Positions 13,084 through 26,644 are shown, counted from the stretch's first letter. The stretch is DNA of 64,000 bases from Rotaria sp. Silwood1 (GCA_905250075.1 CAJNOP010000016.1:2481908-2545907); one strand, 5' to 3'. Notes: a model not told the origin generated them from the letters alone. A program made the numbers and translations.

Positions 13084-13465
13084 ATGCATTATCAATCATT
13101 GATCGCATATATATTTGTCGTACTTTTTGCTATGACAATAGTTTTGGCTCAAGCTAATAAAGAACGCGAACAATTTGCTGATCTATTACAAAAACGAAAA
13201 CATCTTAATGGTTATTGGGTAGGAAAACGATATATAATTGCATCTGATGAAGATCCATTAATTGATAGTGGTAAATGAAAATTTAAATATTTCTTTCTTC
13301 TAAAGTTTAGTTTATTTTATTTTTCTAGACGAAGATCAATCAGCGGCAAAACGAGCATCCTATTTAGTGGGCAAACGAGGTACATATTTGGTTGGTAAAC
13401 GTGCCTCTTATCTTGTCGGACGAAAACGACGTGATTTGATGGCTACTGATAGTTCACGACAATAA
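13084..13465 (+). CDS. Amidated neuropeptide precursor (Y-L/W-V-amide type)
   Basis: Exons 13084-13270 and 13329-13465, phase-1 junction, 107 aa. Residues 1-22 are a textbook signal peptide (hydrophobic core AYIFVVLFAMTIVLA). The rest is prohormone-like, with dibasic KR sites, each preceded by Gly as amide donor. Residues 39-49 read KHLNGYWVGKR. After an acidic spacer (residues 50-69) come ASYLVGKR (72-79), GTYLVGKR (80-87) and ASYLVGRKR (88-96), then a short C-terminal tail. Predicted products are KHLNGYWV-amide, two copies of ASYLV-amide and one GTYLV-amide. Such peptides would be made in the secretory pathway by convertase, carboxypeptidase and amidating enzymes, then released to act on GPCRs. 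I do not recognise the family. Good poly(A) signal AATAAA at 13555-13560. Confidence 0.88.
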
Positions 13466-15189
13466 ACATTAACTTTAAACTGTATACGCAAAAGATCTAT
13501 TTATAAAGAAAAAAAAACCTTTTCTTGAATCTATTGCTCAACAGCATTAGAAACAATAAAAGAATTTATTTTTGCCGCTTACTAATTTCTAATTTATACA
13601 ATTGAGCTATGAAAAAATAAATTATATTACGTAAAAACCTTACTGTCAATAGTAGATCTAACATTATTTCGTATAAAACAATAATAAATTAAGTCTGACA
13701 TTTTAATGTAAACTGTATTTATCCATAACAATATCTATGCAAATTCAATCGCTCTCAAGGGAAATAAATGTCTTGAAGATTAAATCAAGATAAATCGGTA
13801 TTTTGACAGTAATAAATCCAAGACAATAGATCTAATCTATGTCTTTCAAAAAAAATTGATTTATTCAATTAGTTTTAATAATGTTCAATATACTTTGTAT
13901 TCAAATCATTTTTCCAGATATTTGTTCAATTATTAAATTACTTAATTCAATGTGTTATGCTCGAAAGTCTAAGTAAACAAAAAGACATCGACAAAGAAAA
14001 ACTGAATTCATCTATCAATTTTTAATAGAATCATTTATCGAAGCATTACATATCCATAATAAACAAAACAAAACAAGTCTTAAATTTATAATCGTTGTAA
14101 ATTGTGATATTGTGTATGATGAAACAAACAGCTTAGCAAAGAAGAACACTTATTCTGATCTTTTTATTTATGTGAATGCCTACATTTAACTATGTATAGT
14201 ATACTGATGTAGTATTCCCTATACAATTCACGAAATAGAATCTGCAGTATAACTGATAAACTTCATTTTATCATTCTTAGTCTTTCTCTCCTTCAATTTT
14301 GTTTTCTTCGATTTCAATGATTATGAAGACAAAAGTATTGTGGATTAGAATCTTTCTTCTCCTATACGTTTAAAGTTAATGTTCAATCTGAATAAGTTAT
14401 TCTTCTATTGTAAATGTCATTGTAGATTTTTATATTTGTTTGATAGAAAAAGACATTTCGATAATGTTTTATAAATATTTTATATTCGTTTATCTCGATT
14501 GTATCAATTAGATAAGCATCTCAATAGCAAGTGCCTTTAATAGTAGATTTAAAAAAAAATTTGCTTTATAGAAATCTACAATATCAATAATTAAGGGAAG
14601 ACTAATTCATGAAATTTTTAACTAACAATATTTGTGTATCGATTGATCATATAGTTCTAATAATGTCTTGAAAAGTTTATTTAAAACTATTATATTTCAC
14701 TCAAAAACAATTTTAATGTATCAAAATGCAGCTAAAAAACAGACATTACACAACAAATCGATGCATTTTTAATTTCAAAGAATATTTTTACTGTAAACGT
14801 TCAAGTCGCTCTGAAGAACCAAGATAATTTTTATCGATTATTTGTATTATGCTATTAACATATCCTACACATTTTTTCAACAATATTGATGAATCAAGTC
14901 GTAGTTCGCTGTTACTTTTAGAGTCTGACCCATTGAATTAGTTCCGAACCCAATGAGCTCTACTTGTAAAAGAGATATTTTGTTTCTTTTTTATTTTTAG
15001 TCTCTTATTCACAGCATTATCAGATAATTTTCTGTTACAGAAATATATCGCAGTATCATTCGAAGCATAAAAAAGCACTTAAAATATTTTACATATAGAA
15101 AAATGATTTTCTTTTCGTATGTTCAAATTGAAATAGAATAAGAGTATACAAATTTTAAAGAAGAGAAAGAAAAACAAAAAATTAATTAA
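13466..15189. other. Intergenic, convergent 3' ends
   Basis: Lies between the 3' ends of the prohormone (+) and Slingshot (-) genes. It is A/T-rich with no convincing ORF, and no repeat with clear arms was found. Confidence 0.5.
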
Positions 15190-18100
15190 TTAAACCATCG
15201 AATTCGGACGTTTTATTCCACAATTAAATTTATTCGATGATTTTTTTCTCATTATAACCATTGAATCTGTTGATAAAGATGTTAATGATTCGGTAGGTGT
15301 CGATGGTACACTTTCAGTTGTACGTATTGGTGTAACCGAAGTTTTTTTATCCGTTGTAGTTATTTGACTATCATTTAATTTACTTCGAAATGTTTTACTA
15401 GAAAAGAGGATCTAATTGAAAAAGAAATATTCTTTTTTAAATTTTTACTGTGCGGCTAATATTCCTTCATAAATAACTAATTGATTTCGAAATCCACCAT
15501 TTGGATTTATACATGATCGTCGTTTTTTTACATGTTCCAATGCATCAGCTAATGATTGATTATTTTCTTTCATTAGATATGCTAATACCTAATTTAATAA
15601 ATCAAACACAAAATAATAGAATTATTCAAATTCAATTTATTTACCGTTGAAGCAGATCGACTAATACCCATTTTACAATGAACCAAACAACATTGATTAT
15701 TAGCTCTAACAAAAAAAAAAAAAAAAAGATCAAATAACAAATGAAAAATAATTTGAAAAACAACAAATAATCGAAATATATACTTTGCTTCGTTTATAAA
15801 TCGAAATGTTTTTTCCCATTCTTTTAGTAAATCTGCATCATCATGATCATGAACACGAACATTTAAATATTTAAAATGTCCAGGAAAAAAATTATCTATT
15901 TCACGTGAAACATTTAATACATAACCAATATTATTTGCTTTTAATTCTTCAAAATTTGATGCATTCCATTCAGAACCAAGATAAAGATGTGGTAAAATCA
16001 TTGTTGGTTTATCCATTTGTGCAAGAATTTGAAGCATTTCATCATCAATGTATTGTTTAAATGGAGTTAGTGACATTTCAAATGCTTTTTCTAATTGTTC
16101 ACGTAACTAAAAAAAACAAAAAAAAAGCAACATACATATAAATGTTAGCGTCCAATCTTACTAGAGAACCTCTCCTATCTGTCAAATAGCTTTTCAGCCG
16201 AGATAAATTTCATTCAATCAGTACTAGTGAGCAATAAAAACGTCTAGAATGGTTTGATTTTTCAAACCATCGTTCTTAAGATATCGAAATTTTACTAAGT
16301 TTTTTCAACAAGAAAAAGATATGATCTTTTTCAGATCACACGACAATTCGACTTGTGACTTCAAACTTTGCTTGAATAAAATTCTTGTTGAGATAAGTTC
16401 ATTGGACAAATTGTAACTTTTCTAGTATCTCCTATCATGAGGTATTCAATAATCAAAATTCTCTCATATATACGAATAAATTTACATTTTCAGAAAGAAA
16501 ATACGAGCAAAACTATAAGTTGCACAAGTAAATAACTTCATTAAGAATTTTATTCCTACTAAGTTTGAACTGGAAACTTGAAAGTCAATTTTTCACGTAA
16601 TCTCAAGAAGAGAAGCCATAGCTTTTATTGAAAACCAAGTAAAATTTCGATATCTCGGGAAAGAAAGACTCGAAAACCAAGCTATTCTACACTTTTCTAT
16701 TACCCACTAGTACTCATAACACGAGCATTATCTCGATCGAAAACCCATTTGACATTGGAAGAACATTAACTTAGGCAATGCTCAGATTGGCTTAGGTCAA
16801 TGACGGATTGAAACTTTAATAAAGACAATCGTAAGTTAGAGACTAAGTACATTGATTCTATATGAAGTTGCTCTTTCAATCTGAACAATGTGTTGAATAA
16901 AAACCAGAATTAAAAATATAGATAAAATTGAATCGCTGTTTGTGTTACAAGAAACTTTGAAAAAGTGGAAGAGTTAATTTGCATTTCAATTGTGGGTGTA
17001 GAACTAATCAAAGGCGAACAAGCTGGTTTCTATGCTAAAAATCATTGGAAACCATCGGAAGTCATTCTAAAATCACAAAGAATCTCTAGTCATAAGATCA
17101 AAAATAAAGCCGAGATCTCTAATGATTTCTCATGGCATTCCTTTATTCCCAAGCATTTCTGATGATTCGAAGTGAGCAGAACAAATTCATCGACACCCTA
17201 TTTTGATTTGGCACCTTGTTTTTTCTTAAAGTTGTTTCTGCCATTTTCTATTTAAAAAATACGATTTTTCCAGATAAAGCGGAATTTCTTTTTTTGACTT
17301 TCTCTCTATTCATATTTTTTTCATCGTGCATCACAAAATTCTTGAAGAAGCATCATTGTAGTCAATGGTTTTTTTATTTTTTGAAAGAACATGTCAAAAT
17401 GTAGAGTATGATAGGGTCACTTTTTCTAATTAAACTGTTTCTTACTATTATCTAAATGAGTACTTTTATTATTAGAGTTTCAGTTTTTGAGAGTTCTTTG
17501 ACATATTGAACTTTTCACTCTTTTCCTCTCTTGAAAAGTCATAACTTAAAAAAGAAGAGTTCTGTCATGATCTGCATCTTGACACGGTCTTTGAAACAAA
17601 ACAACAGTTAAGTGTTTAGGATCAAAGCCTACAGAGAATTCTGAGCTGCTAAATGATCTTTCTTTTACCTTTACGTGTTAAATATATTCCAAAAACGTCA
17701 TCGTATACGGCTGAAAATTCTACCATTGCCTCCCTACTACAGCTGAAATATATTCTAAATACTTTGTGCGATTTAAATGTACCACGTCCAAGATCTTTCT
17801 TTTTAAGGTTGAGCAAATCTCAATGTGACATTGTTAGTCGATTCAATATTGGACGAATTGTAAATAGAAACCTGCACGAGACTTCAAAGACCATTTTTTT
17901 TGTCGTTTTTTTTTATGTAACATAGTAAAAATTATGACAATAATTATACTTTCGAGTCAAATGAGTGGAGATAGTACACTTATATCATATCTCTGAACAT
18001 GTGCATGTGCGCTGTCGCTAATTTATGCGAAGAAAAATTTCCACTGCGTAGGTATGGAATTGTAACTAATCAATCTGAGAATTGCCTGATATTATATAGG

Positions 18101-20686
18101 TTCAATGTCGAATCTCAGATTGGACGCTAACATATTCAAATATTTTAAAGAAGAAAAAACATGAATTGATAACTTACAAATTTTGGTGTTACTTCATCAA
18201 GATTAACTTGTAACATAATTTCTTTTAGTTTAACATGTATACGAGTACGAAGTGATTCTTCATCGGATGATAATCTAGAATACAATTGTTATTTCGAAAA
18301 GAATAATAGAAAAAACTAGACTAATATCTAATCAAGACATACGGTTGATATAAATGAGGTGAGTCACTACGATGTGATAATATATCATCCATTTGATTCC
18401 ATTCATTAATATAGATTTGATTTGATCGTAAATCTATATTACGATAATGTTCTAACCAACTATGTGTAAGACCATTATTAGCTATATAATTATAATGACG
18501 AGCTTGATTTGATACTTTGTGCAAACTCTGATATGCAGTCCTGGAAATGAAATTTTTCCAAAAAAAAACAATTTTGAAATAAATTTGGATACATACCACA
18601 GAGCTTGAACGCTCACCGGCTTGAAAATATAACATTGATCACATGAAGTTACCTTGAAACCACTAAATAATAAATAATTGAATTAGAAATAAGCGTTTAT
18701 ATTGTAGACAATTTATTCGAAGAGTGAGTGTGCGTACTATGACTAATTCTTTGATAGAGTCTTTAAAGCTTAATAAATATTTGATTGACAATAGATAGAG
18801 TTGAGTATCTATGTCTTGAAATAGAACAAACAAGAGCTTATACTCATGGATATTACGGATGAAACATCATATTCTTTTATTACAGTATCATAACTATTCA
18901 AAGTAATTATATTATCTAATGATAATATTGATCTGTAACAGCATTGGATAATTCTCGTCTAATTTTTTTAATTGTCCAATATGTAGAATTCAACAGAGAA
19001 TACCAACAAATGTGAAAAACTTTGCTAATTATAATAGGTAATTGAAAAGTTTTACGGCTAACATGTTTGCTTACTTTTGAAATGCATTCGACGAGTCAAA
19101 AGCTATGAATTAGGACGCTTGTTTTGAATATGAACTTAGAAATTTAGTCTCATAGATCAGAAACTACTCTAAAAATTACACTACTTGCATTTCTTTTTTG
19201 TCTTTCGACAAGACATTTTAAATTTAAAATACTCATTTTTTGACAAATTGACAATCATTTTATTTTGAAAAGAGTTTTTGAAAACTTTTTCAGGAAAAAC
19301 TACAGTTTAGTTCAATATTAAATTTTGTAGAGAAGTGTCCATTCTACAAAACGATCGACTTCGACAATTTTTAACATGTTTGAACAGGTATCTCTAGAGT
19401 AAAAGAAAAAGCCTGTTGGTTCACCGTTAAAAATAATACTTTCAGATATTTCAAAAACTCTTAAAACAATAGACATAACATTTCTGAGCCTGTACTGAAA
19501 TTTTGATCATGATCTATACTGAAATGCTATTAAATAGACAATAACAATAAACATGTTCATCGGAAACGTTAACCATCAACACTAATTTTTAGAACTTATC
19601 AAAAATGACTTCGTTATTCTCAAACAGAAAACTAAGACAAAATTTCTTCACTTATATACGAACAGAGCATCTTCATTTATAGCTTTTGATTCTTTCTAGT
19701 GGATCAAAGTGAAAAAATATGCTTTCTGAAAATTTTCTGATCATTCTTTACTTGATACTTAAAACTTAAAAAGACTTTTCGTTCAAATATGAAAATTTTG
19801 ATATTTTTTTTTTTTTTATTTGCGCAAGTTTTCATTATTTTCATGCACTAGAAGCAGAGTAGTGTTATAAAATTCTCAAAAGCATTTTATTAATCATACA
19901 TGAGCTACTATTAATAATTTTAACTAAGAAGCCTATCAACATATTTGAGCTCTTCAGGAATTATGTTTTTATAATACTAAACAAATATTCTTCAAGTCAG
20001 AAAATATTTTCTACAAAACAAACATTTATTATCTAGATTCAATTTCTATGAGTTATTTTTTGACCAGAATCGATACTATTCTGTTAAGAAAAGTACAGTA
20101 AAATTAGTTTGTTTTCAAAGAAAATATATAAAAAGTGAATTTACCCATCACCGTCGAGTGATATATCCAAATCGGCCCATATTGGTAATATCATACCAAT
20201 TGTAATTTCATTTGTAGTAACATCAAAACCAAGAAGAGCCGATCTATAAATTTTCATATTATTTAAAGATATAAAAACAAATAGAATTTGTCTTACTCTT
20301 CTGTTTGTTGCTTACCAATACATGAAATAATAACAAGGTAACGAAAACGATTTGGAAAGCCACTTTCCAATTGGACCATCTATTAAAAAACATGATTGAT
20401 TAAAAAAAAAAAGAAAAGAAGTATTTAAAATAAATCACACACCAATGTGAGGCGATCGTCGGGTCGCAGAATATTACACATCGATTCGAGATGTGTACGT
20501 AAATTTTCTAAAAAATAATTACATTAAAAACTATTATTTTTCTTCATAAAACTAACCTGCATTGCCCGCAACGATTCTTGCCAGATGACGGTCACGATTA
20601 TGATTAGAAGCTGTAGCGATCTTTGTCAAAATCAAGGTTTTCTTCACATGTAAAACAGTTGATTGATTTGACGATAAACTAGACAT
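15190..20686 (-). CDS. SSH: Slingshot cofilin phosphatase
   Basis: Eleven exons (complement): 20557-20686, 20443-20507, 20297-20379, 20145-20243, 18597-18662, 18343-18540, 18178-18274, 15784-16106, 15645-15705, 15449-15588, 15190-15397; 489 aa. Slingshot dephosphorylates phospho-cofilin/ADF and so promotes actin turnover. The N-terminal SSH-N part is clear ([37 protein letters not shown]-like INEWNQM, SHRSDSP). A DEK-C-like segment follows, then the dual-specificity phosphatase domain ([30 protein letters not shown], general-acid Asp in RVHDHDD). The catalytic P-loop is [12 protein letters not shown], with Cys about 364 and Arg about 370. The C-terminal tail is Ser/Thr-rich and much shorter than in vertebrate SSH1-3 (about 660-1050 aa). 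Introns 4 and 7 are inflated by repeats; the others are about 40-65 bp, apart from intron 8 (78 bp). Start ATG at 20684-20686 opens exon 1; an upstream exon cannot be excluded. Confidence 0.93.
16144..18131. mobile_element. Candidate TIR element with internal foldback, SSH intron 7
   Basis: TGTTAGCGTCCAATCT at 16144 recurs as its exact reverse complement ending at 18131, giving a roughly 1.99 kb unit that fills nearly the whole intron. Its left third (about 16180-16750) is itself a foldback with an axis near 16470. Arms share GATATCGAAATTTTACT, GAATAAAATTCTT and GTACTAGTG. The remainder has only short ORFs (for example 16965-17162 and 17653-17925) without a recognised transposase. A target-site duplication is not obvious. 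Confidence 0.6.
19055..19720. repeat. Foldback family A, copy 1 (SSH intron 4)
   Basis: The left arm (about 19060-19165) contains CGACGAGTCAAAAGCTATGA, and the right arm (about 19600-19715) is its degraded inverse (AATCAAAAGCTATAAATGAAG in reverse). The interior contains a TACAGTTTAGTTCAATATTA block, shared in inverse with 34381-34410. The same arm motifs build the larger element at 33884-34863, so this is a dispersed family. Confidence 0.6.
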
Positions 20687-21445
20687 AATAATGAATTGAT
20701 CATCAAAGAAAATGAATTAGTATTTCTTCGTTCATTCTTTCTTATAACCATTATGTATATATATTATACAAAATAGTATTATATTCATTGAATGAGTATC
20801 GAAGGAAATAGAAAAAATTGAAAGAAAGTAATTCTTTTACTATAATAATAATGCTTCACCTTGCCGTCATCCGAACGAAGAACTTTCCGTTAGTTACTCT
20901 GCTAAACGTCTCACTAATGAATAATTACTAGAGAAGATTTCTTTCTCTCTCTTCATGTTCTTATATGAGGTAAACAAATAACATAACCTTGAATCAAATT
21001 AATAATAAGAAACTAGAAGAATTATGTGTATACCTTAAATATATTTTTGCAGTCAATATTATGATAGATTCATTGAAGCAAAATATATGAATTGTAAATC
21101 TAAAAGCGAATAAATATTTAAATTAAATTTTGTCAAATTATCGAATTAAATCAGATTTTAATGCCATAATTATGAACGATAAGAGTAGTGGATAAATTAA
21201 TAATATGATGTACTGCCAAAAAAGGAAGATGAATAGAGAATACAAATCAAATGAACGAAGCGAGTATGTCAATTGATAAGGAATGTAGATGTCGCATAAA
21301 GTTGGTAAAGAAGAATGAGTAGAAAAAAAGAGTTATATAACAAGATGAACAGTTAACATAAATAGTAATCTATCAATAAATAAAGTTAATTCTATCATCT
21401 GCAAAGAAATAATTGCTTACTGTTGACCAAAAGTTTTGGCAATAT

Positions 21446-21545
21446 NNNNNNNNNNNNNNNNNNNNNNNNNNNNNNNNNNNNNNNNNNNNNNNNNNNNNNN
21501 NNNNNNNNNNNNNNNNNNNNNNNNNNNNNNNNNNNNNNNNNNNNN
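21446..21545. other. Assembly gap of 100 N
   Basis: Exactly 100 undetermined bases. A round-number gap of this kind normally marks a scaffold join of unknown size. Adjacent sequence cannot be assumed contiguous. Confidence 0.99.
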
Positions 21546-24500
21546 TTCTTTGATTTAATGAAAATATAAATACATAAGTTAATAAATACATAAATACGGC
21601 GAACTAAGAACACGCGGAAAAAATCGACACAAAAAGAAAAATTAAAACATAGTATTTGACATAATTGTTTATTTTGAAAAATTGATGGTCTGCAAACAAT
21701 TGCTTTTTATTTCTCAAAAAGATAGATCTAAAATAATCATTCAATATCAGATTGATTATCAAACATATCTTTGATGAGTTGATCGATTTGATCTTCACTT
21801 GTTTTAGTTAATATATCCATGTATTCATTAGAATTCATAATCACCTGTTTAGCTACCAGAAGGTTTTGAATCTTTTTAATACCTACGTAAGACATTTTCT
21901 TATGCGTTCAAGAATACTGATGTTAGGGCCTCGCTCCCTCCAAAAAAGTTGAAAAAGTGTTCGACTTTCTGGTAAAATTTTTCGCTTTCGTTTTAGCTTT
22001 GGACTATAGTTGGGCTTTATACAGTAACAGCTACTTTTCTGAGGAAAAGCCAAATAAAATAACTCTTTATTAGCAAACAATATAGTTGCTAGGTGATCAG
22101 GACCAGAAGAATGCAGAGTGTGAATGGTAGCAAGCCGTTGGGCACGGAGGGAGAGATCATCCACTTTATTCAAAACTCCGTCATCAACAATTGACACGGG
22201 TTAAACATATTAATCGTGCATGCTGATCTATTGACTATTCCATTCTTTTAACTCGAAGGATAGTTTTGATCTATGTATACGAAATTTGATTTGTACATCA
22301 GAAGATAATTCATTTTCGACAATATTATTGACTATGTAGAGAAATAAGTGAGTCTTTGAATTTAGAAAAAATTGATCTTACTTGCAACTTTTCTCTGTGA
22401 GAATATTCGATATTTTCAAATCTTTTCAGACATTCGTGCTTATGAAAAGTCATAGAATCATTGTATGAAGATGATAAATAGAGAGAGAGAGTCTAGGTCG
22501 ATAAATGTGTAAAATATTTTGTCATTTAACTTAACCCATGTTTATTGCGAAAGGACATGGTTTTAATATAATGTCAAATAACAGAGTGCAGCATTGCTAT
22601 CAAAAATTACTCATGTATTGAATAAATGAAGATTCAATTCAGAGATAATACAGCAGCTATTGAACAGGGTGTTTCTCTTCTCTATTTAAATACTAAATCT
22701 ATTGTTTTCTTGGAACTAGCATAAACCTACAGTTATTGTTAATGGTGGTTAAGGCTGCCAAATTGCCTAATTTAGTCAGAAGAATCCTCGTTTTCAGGTT
22801 TCTCTTCTGACGAGAAAAGTCTTCTAGAAACGAAAGCTGTTTTTTTATATTTTCTCCTGGTTTTTAGGAGCTTTGTCACTGTGGATTTTAGTGACATCTT
22901 GAATCAATTAAAAAAAGCTATCACAGTATTTCATAGATGCAATGACTGCTAAAAAAACACGTTGTTTCTTCTTGAGTTTTCTAAGATTAAGATGATCAAT
23001 TTCATATAAAAGCTTATCGCAACGAGTTGTGTAACTGTGAATACAAAGAAACAACCGACTGTATATTTACCGAATGCACACGTTACGTGCAAATGAGAAA
23101 AGTGAAATCTGAGATTTGTTGGAGGAAATTTTTTCTCACAATCTTTACCACACGAAGTAAAGATACTGGTTCTATTTCACTGAAAAAAGTTCAAATAGAA
23201 AACTGCTTCAGAATTCCGGGTGAAAATAACTAAACTTTATTTGTGAAAATTACAAAAGAATGGTTACCAAATACGTCAGCTAATTTATTTTTGAAAAAAC
23301 GGTACATATTATCTATCTTTCTCGTTGTTATGTTTCACTTAGAATATAGTTTTGTCATCACTAAATGGCTAACAGTAAGACACAGATAGGTATCGGAACG
23401 AAAATTTTAGTTTCTTTCTGGACAATGCAGTCAAACAGTTACTTCAGTTCCATAAAGATCTACTGGTTTTACTGAAAAACCTCTTAGTCATCTACTGGTG
23501 TTTTGTCGAGAAACTCCTGCTTTTTTATATTTGAATGGAGCAACTCTGATAGTACTGTATGTCCTAGTTATGTGTTTAGTGCTACAGGTTGATTCCAATT
23601 ATGTTATTATATATATTCCCACGATGATCGAATAAATATGACCCAACATTCAACAAATAAAATTTTTTTATCTATCATTATTCATCTGTTATTTTTCATT
23701 ATTGAAATGAAATCAAAAAAGTTATCTCTGAATAAAATCTTCATCTATTCAATATATGAATAATTTTTTGTAGTAACGTGTGTTTATACTTTTATTTACA
23801 TATGCTCACTTGTTACATGCTGGACGGAAAGAAAAGAAAGAAAACATCCGACAAATCTATCTATCACGGTAATCAAAGGACAACTGGTTGAGTGAGAGAG
23901 CAGCGCTTAAAAACAATGATCTTAGTACTTACGGCATATTTCTTTTTTGTTTTACCGATTAGAAATAGAATCAAACTCATTTTTCTATCTGTTTAATGAA
24001 AAAGTTATTTATTATACTATTCAATACAAAACATCTTTCGAAAAGTGTCGATATCTATTTCATATGAATATGAGATAAGATACACTTCAATTTTTTTGTC
24101 TGAAAGAGCACGATCGGCAGAGCAAATGAGAAAATCCAAATTGTTTGTTTAATTAGCTTCTATTATACAAGAACAGTCTATCATTTAAGTTCTAAAGGAG
24201 ATTTGCAACACCTAGATAAATGGACTTCAAAAATTGTAGATGTCCCAAATCTCGAATGTTTCTCCATTCACTTCTTCACTTTTTCGTGAACTCATTATAT
24301 TTCAAGCTCACAATTCTTAGTAAATAGATATTTTTGACAAAATTTTCATAATCATATATCACCTGAGGATATAGGTGTAGAGTGTCGATAGATGGCCAGA
24401 AGACAGTTACTCACGCTCACTCTTCTACGCGACCGAGGCCAATGATTGGGGCACGCAGATTCGTGCAACTTCGGCCGAAAAACTTGAGAAAATGGCAGAG

Positions 24501-25601
24501 ACTTGAAAGTAGCAATCCAGTGATCGTATCAGATTGTCGGCTAGGTCTGACTTCGATTGGATCTGGATAAATCCAATTACCGATTCTAGTCACTCGATTT
24601 CTGATTCTAGGTTTCTACTATTTTTCAGAGCTTTGTAGTCGCACCTCATTCAGCTAGGAATGCACGTTAACTAACATCAGCAAAATTACCAAAAGCGTTA
24701 ATATTAATTATAAAAAAGCATAAAATTTGAATTTTTATGCAAACAAAGGAACGAAATATCATCAATGTTATGCGAAGTAATATTTCCAAAAATATTCTAT
24801 CAATTATCATCAATTAATAGTTATTGACGTTATAATAATCTTTCAGTATCTTCTAGTGATTGTTTAGTGATAACAATATGAAGAGATAAACAATTCAATG
24901 AAATTGATATCAGCTCCTTTGAATAACAAAAGTGTCATTTTATCTTAATAGTCTATTATAAATAGGCATATGTTTACATGATGATGAATTTGTTGTGGAT
25001 TTGGGTGTTAGGTATGGGTGCATTTGTTTTCTTCACCCAGACATACACCCAGACCCACACCCAATTCCGTAGTCGTGCTATAAGTATACTATGTCCATCA
25101 AGAAGAAAAAAAAGAAGAAACAATTAATAAAAATAATCTTTTCTAGATTAAAAATATACACGTTTTATTATAGTTTATCTTCTTCGCATTGATTGCTGGG
25201 AATCTGTCAGGCTTCTCCATGTTGTCGATGCTCGGGTCAGTTTTGACAATGGTGTTTTTGGATATTTTTAAAAACAATTACCACGCGACTCGTGAATGGA
25301 TCAACATATACACTTTTCATATCTAACAATAGTTGTGTGGTCAAAGTGGAAAGTTGAGGCTCAGTTGCGGACCATGTTCGCAAATGGAATAGACTGCGTT
25401 CAGAATTGACTCAAGCCTTCTCACTAAGCGGAACCCAACCATTTATAGCGGAAAGGAGGGGAGAATTGAGCCTCGTCTGTTTACGCCACTATTCAATTCA
25501 TAGATAATCTGAGTAGAACGACTCTTGTTTATTAAGTCGACCGTCATAACTATTAGCTGTCATTGTGTAGCAACGAAAATACAATCTGCATAAGTTCATG
25601 C

Positions 25602-26357
25602 ATATATATATGGGCCTGCTCAATGGTAGGATATCCCATCACTAATTCATTCATATAACTTAAGCCGTATATTAGAAAAGCATGATTTTTTTATTAGTTA
25701 CAGTACATATATGGTGCTAATGATCTGTTATTATTTAAGTTTTATATCTCAAACAAAAACGATAGATGTCAAGTCTTTTTCTATGACCACTTTGTTAGAG
25801 TAATTCGCATCTGATTTGTTCACATACTTCAGTTTTTTCTAAAGACTTCGAGGCAACTTGAAGAATCTGCAACAAAGTTTTATTACCAACTAGTTAATGA
25901 AGAAAAACAACTAATTTATGATAAGCTATCCTTACGAATAGAGTGTTTATTTATTGTTATTTGTAAAAGTCAGTTAGATTACTCATGGGTAATTCTTTCG
26001 ATCACAATTTTCCTGCTATTAGTAAATGATAGTGCAGTCGTGAATCTTATAATAACCTTGAAACTAATCTAGCATTCAATCATATGCTGTAAAATTTCGT
26101 ATTATCCAGAAACATTTCAAGTAAGGATTGAAGTGTATGAACAAATCAGATGCGAATTACTCTAACAAAATGGTCATAGAAAAAGGCTTGACAGCGATCG
26201 GCTTTGCTTGAGATATGAAACTTAAATAATAACAGATCATTAGCACTGTATATGTACTATAGCTAATAAAAAAATCATCGTTTTCTGATATACGGCTTAA
26301 GCAATATGAATAAGTTAGTAAGGGGGTATCCTACCATTGAGCACGCCCATATATATT
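25602..26357. mobile_element. Foldback/MITE-like element with about 235-bp arms
   Basis: Left arm about 25602-25836 and right arm about 26117-26357 are imperfect reverse complements along their whole length. The outer ends both read ATATATGGGC, then TGCTCAATGGTAGGATA. Inner blocks include ACGGCTTAAG-type, AATAACAGATCATTAGCA and CGCATCTGATTTGTTCA. The middle (about 280 bp) is unique and has no ORF. TA-rich flanks blur any target duplication. Confidence 0.8.
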
Positions 26358-26644
26358 AATGTATATCTAAACATTACGTGATATTTATCTTCCAGATCAT
26401 ATAAGAATCCTTCCAACGAAAATAATCTTGTATGAATCTCAGGAATAAAACGAATCTTGACTGATCAATCAAGAAACAAAGTAGTAATTTGGAAAGAATA
26501 GGTTCAACAACGTTCATTAGTGTTGATAATTTCTATGAACGTGTGTATCGCATGTAATTTATTTTGTTTCAATAGTCCAAATTCAATAATTTCAAAAAAA
26601 ATAAAATGTATTATTGAATAAACCATTTTCTCTTTGGTGAAATA

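Larger units (their letters stand above)
20687..26644. other. Long intergenic, repeat-rich, with assembly gap
   Basis: The Slingshot 5' flank is followed by the scaffold gap and about 5 kb with no recognisable gene. It includes a 104-codon minus-strand frame at 21883-22197 and a 62-codon frame at 24382-24570. Both lie in locally more G+C-rich DNA and have no identifiable domain. A short inverted G/C-rich pair (TTGGGTGT near 25003, ACACCCAA near 25065) and the foldback at 25602-26357 are also present. Confidence 0.5.

Noticed and set aside
21883..22197. 104-codon minus-strand frame in locally G+C-richer DNA
   Set aside because: No domain recognised and no splice partners; could be a transposon scrap, but nothing shows it.
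24382..24570. 62-codon plus-strand frame in a G+C-richer patch
   Set aside because: No domain, no signal peptide and no intron structure typical of the real genes here.
25003..25075. G/C-rich inverted pair with CCCACA, like an internal telomere repeat
   Set aside because: Only one telomere-like hexamer (TGTGGG complement) is present and there is no tandem array.
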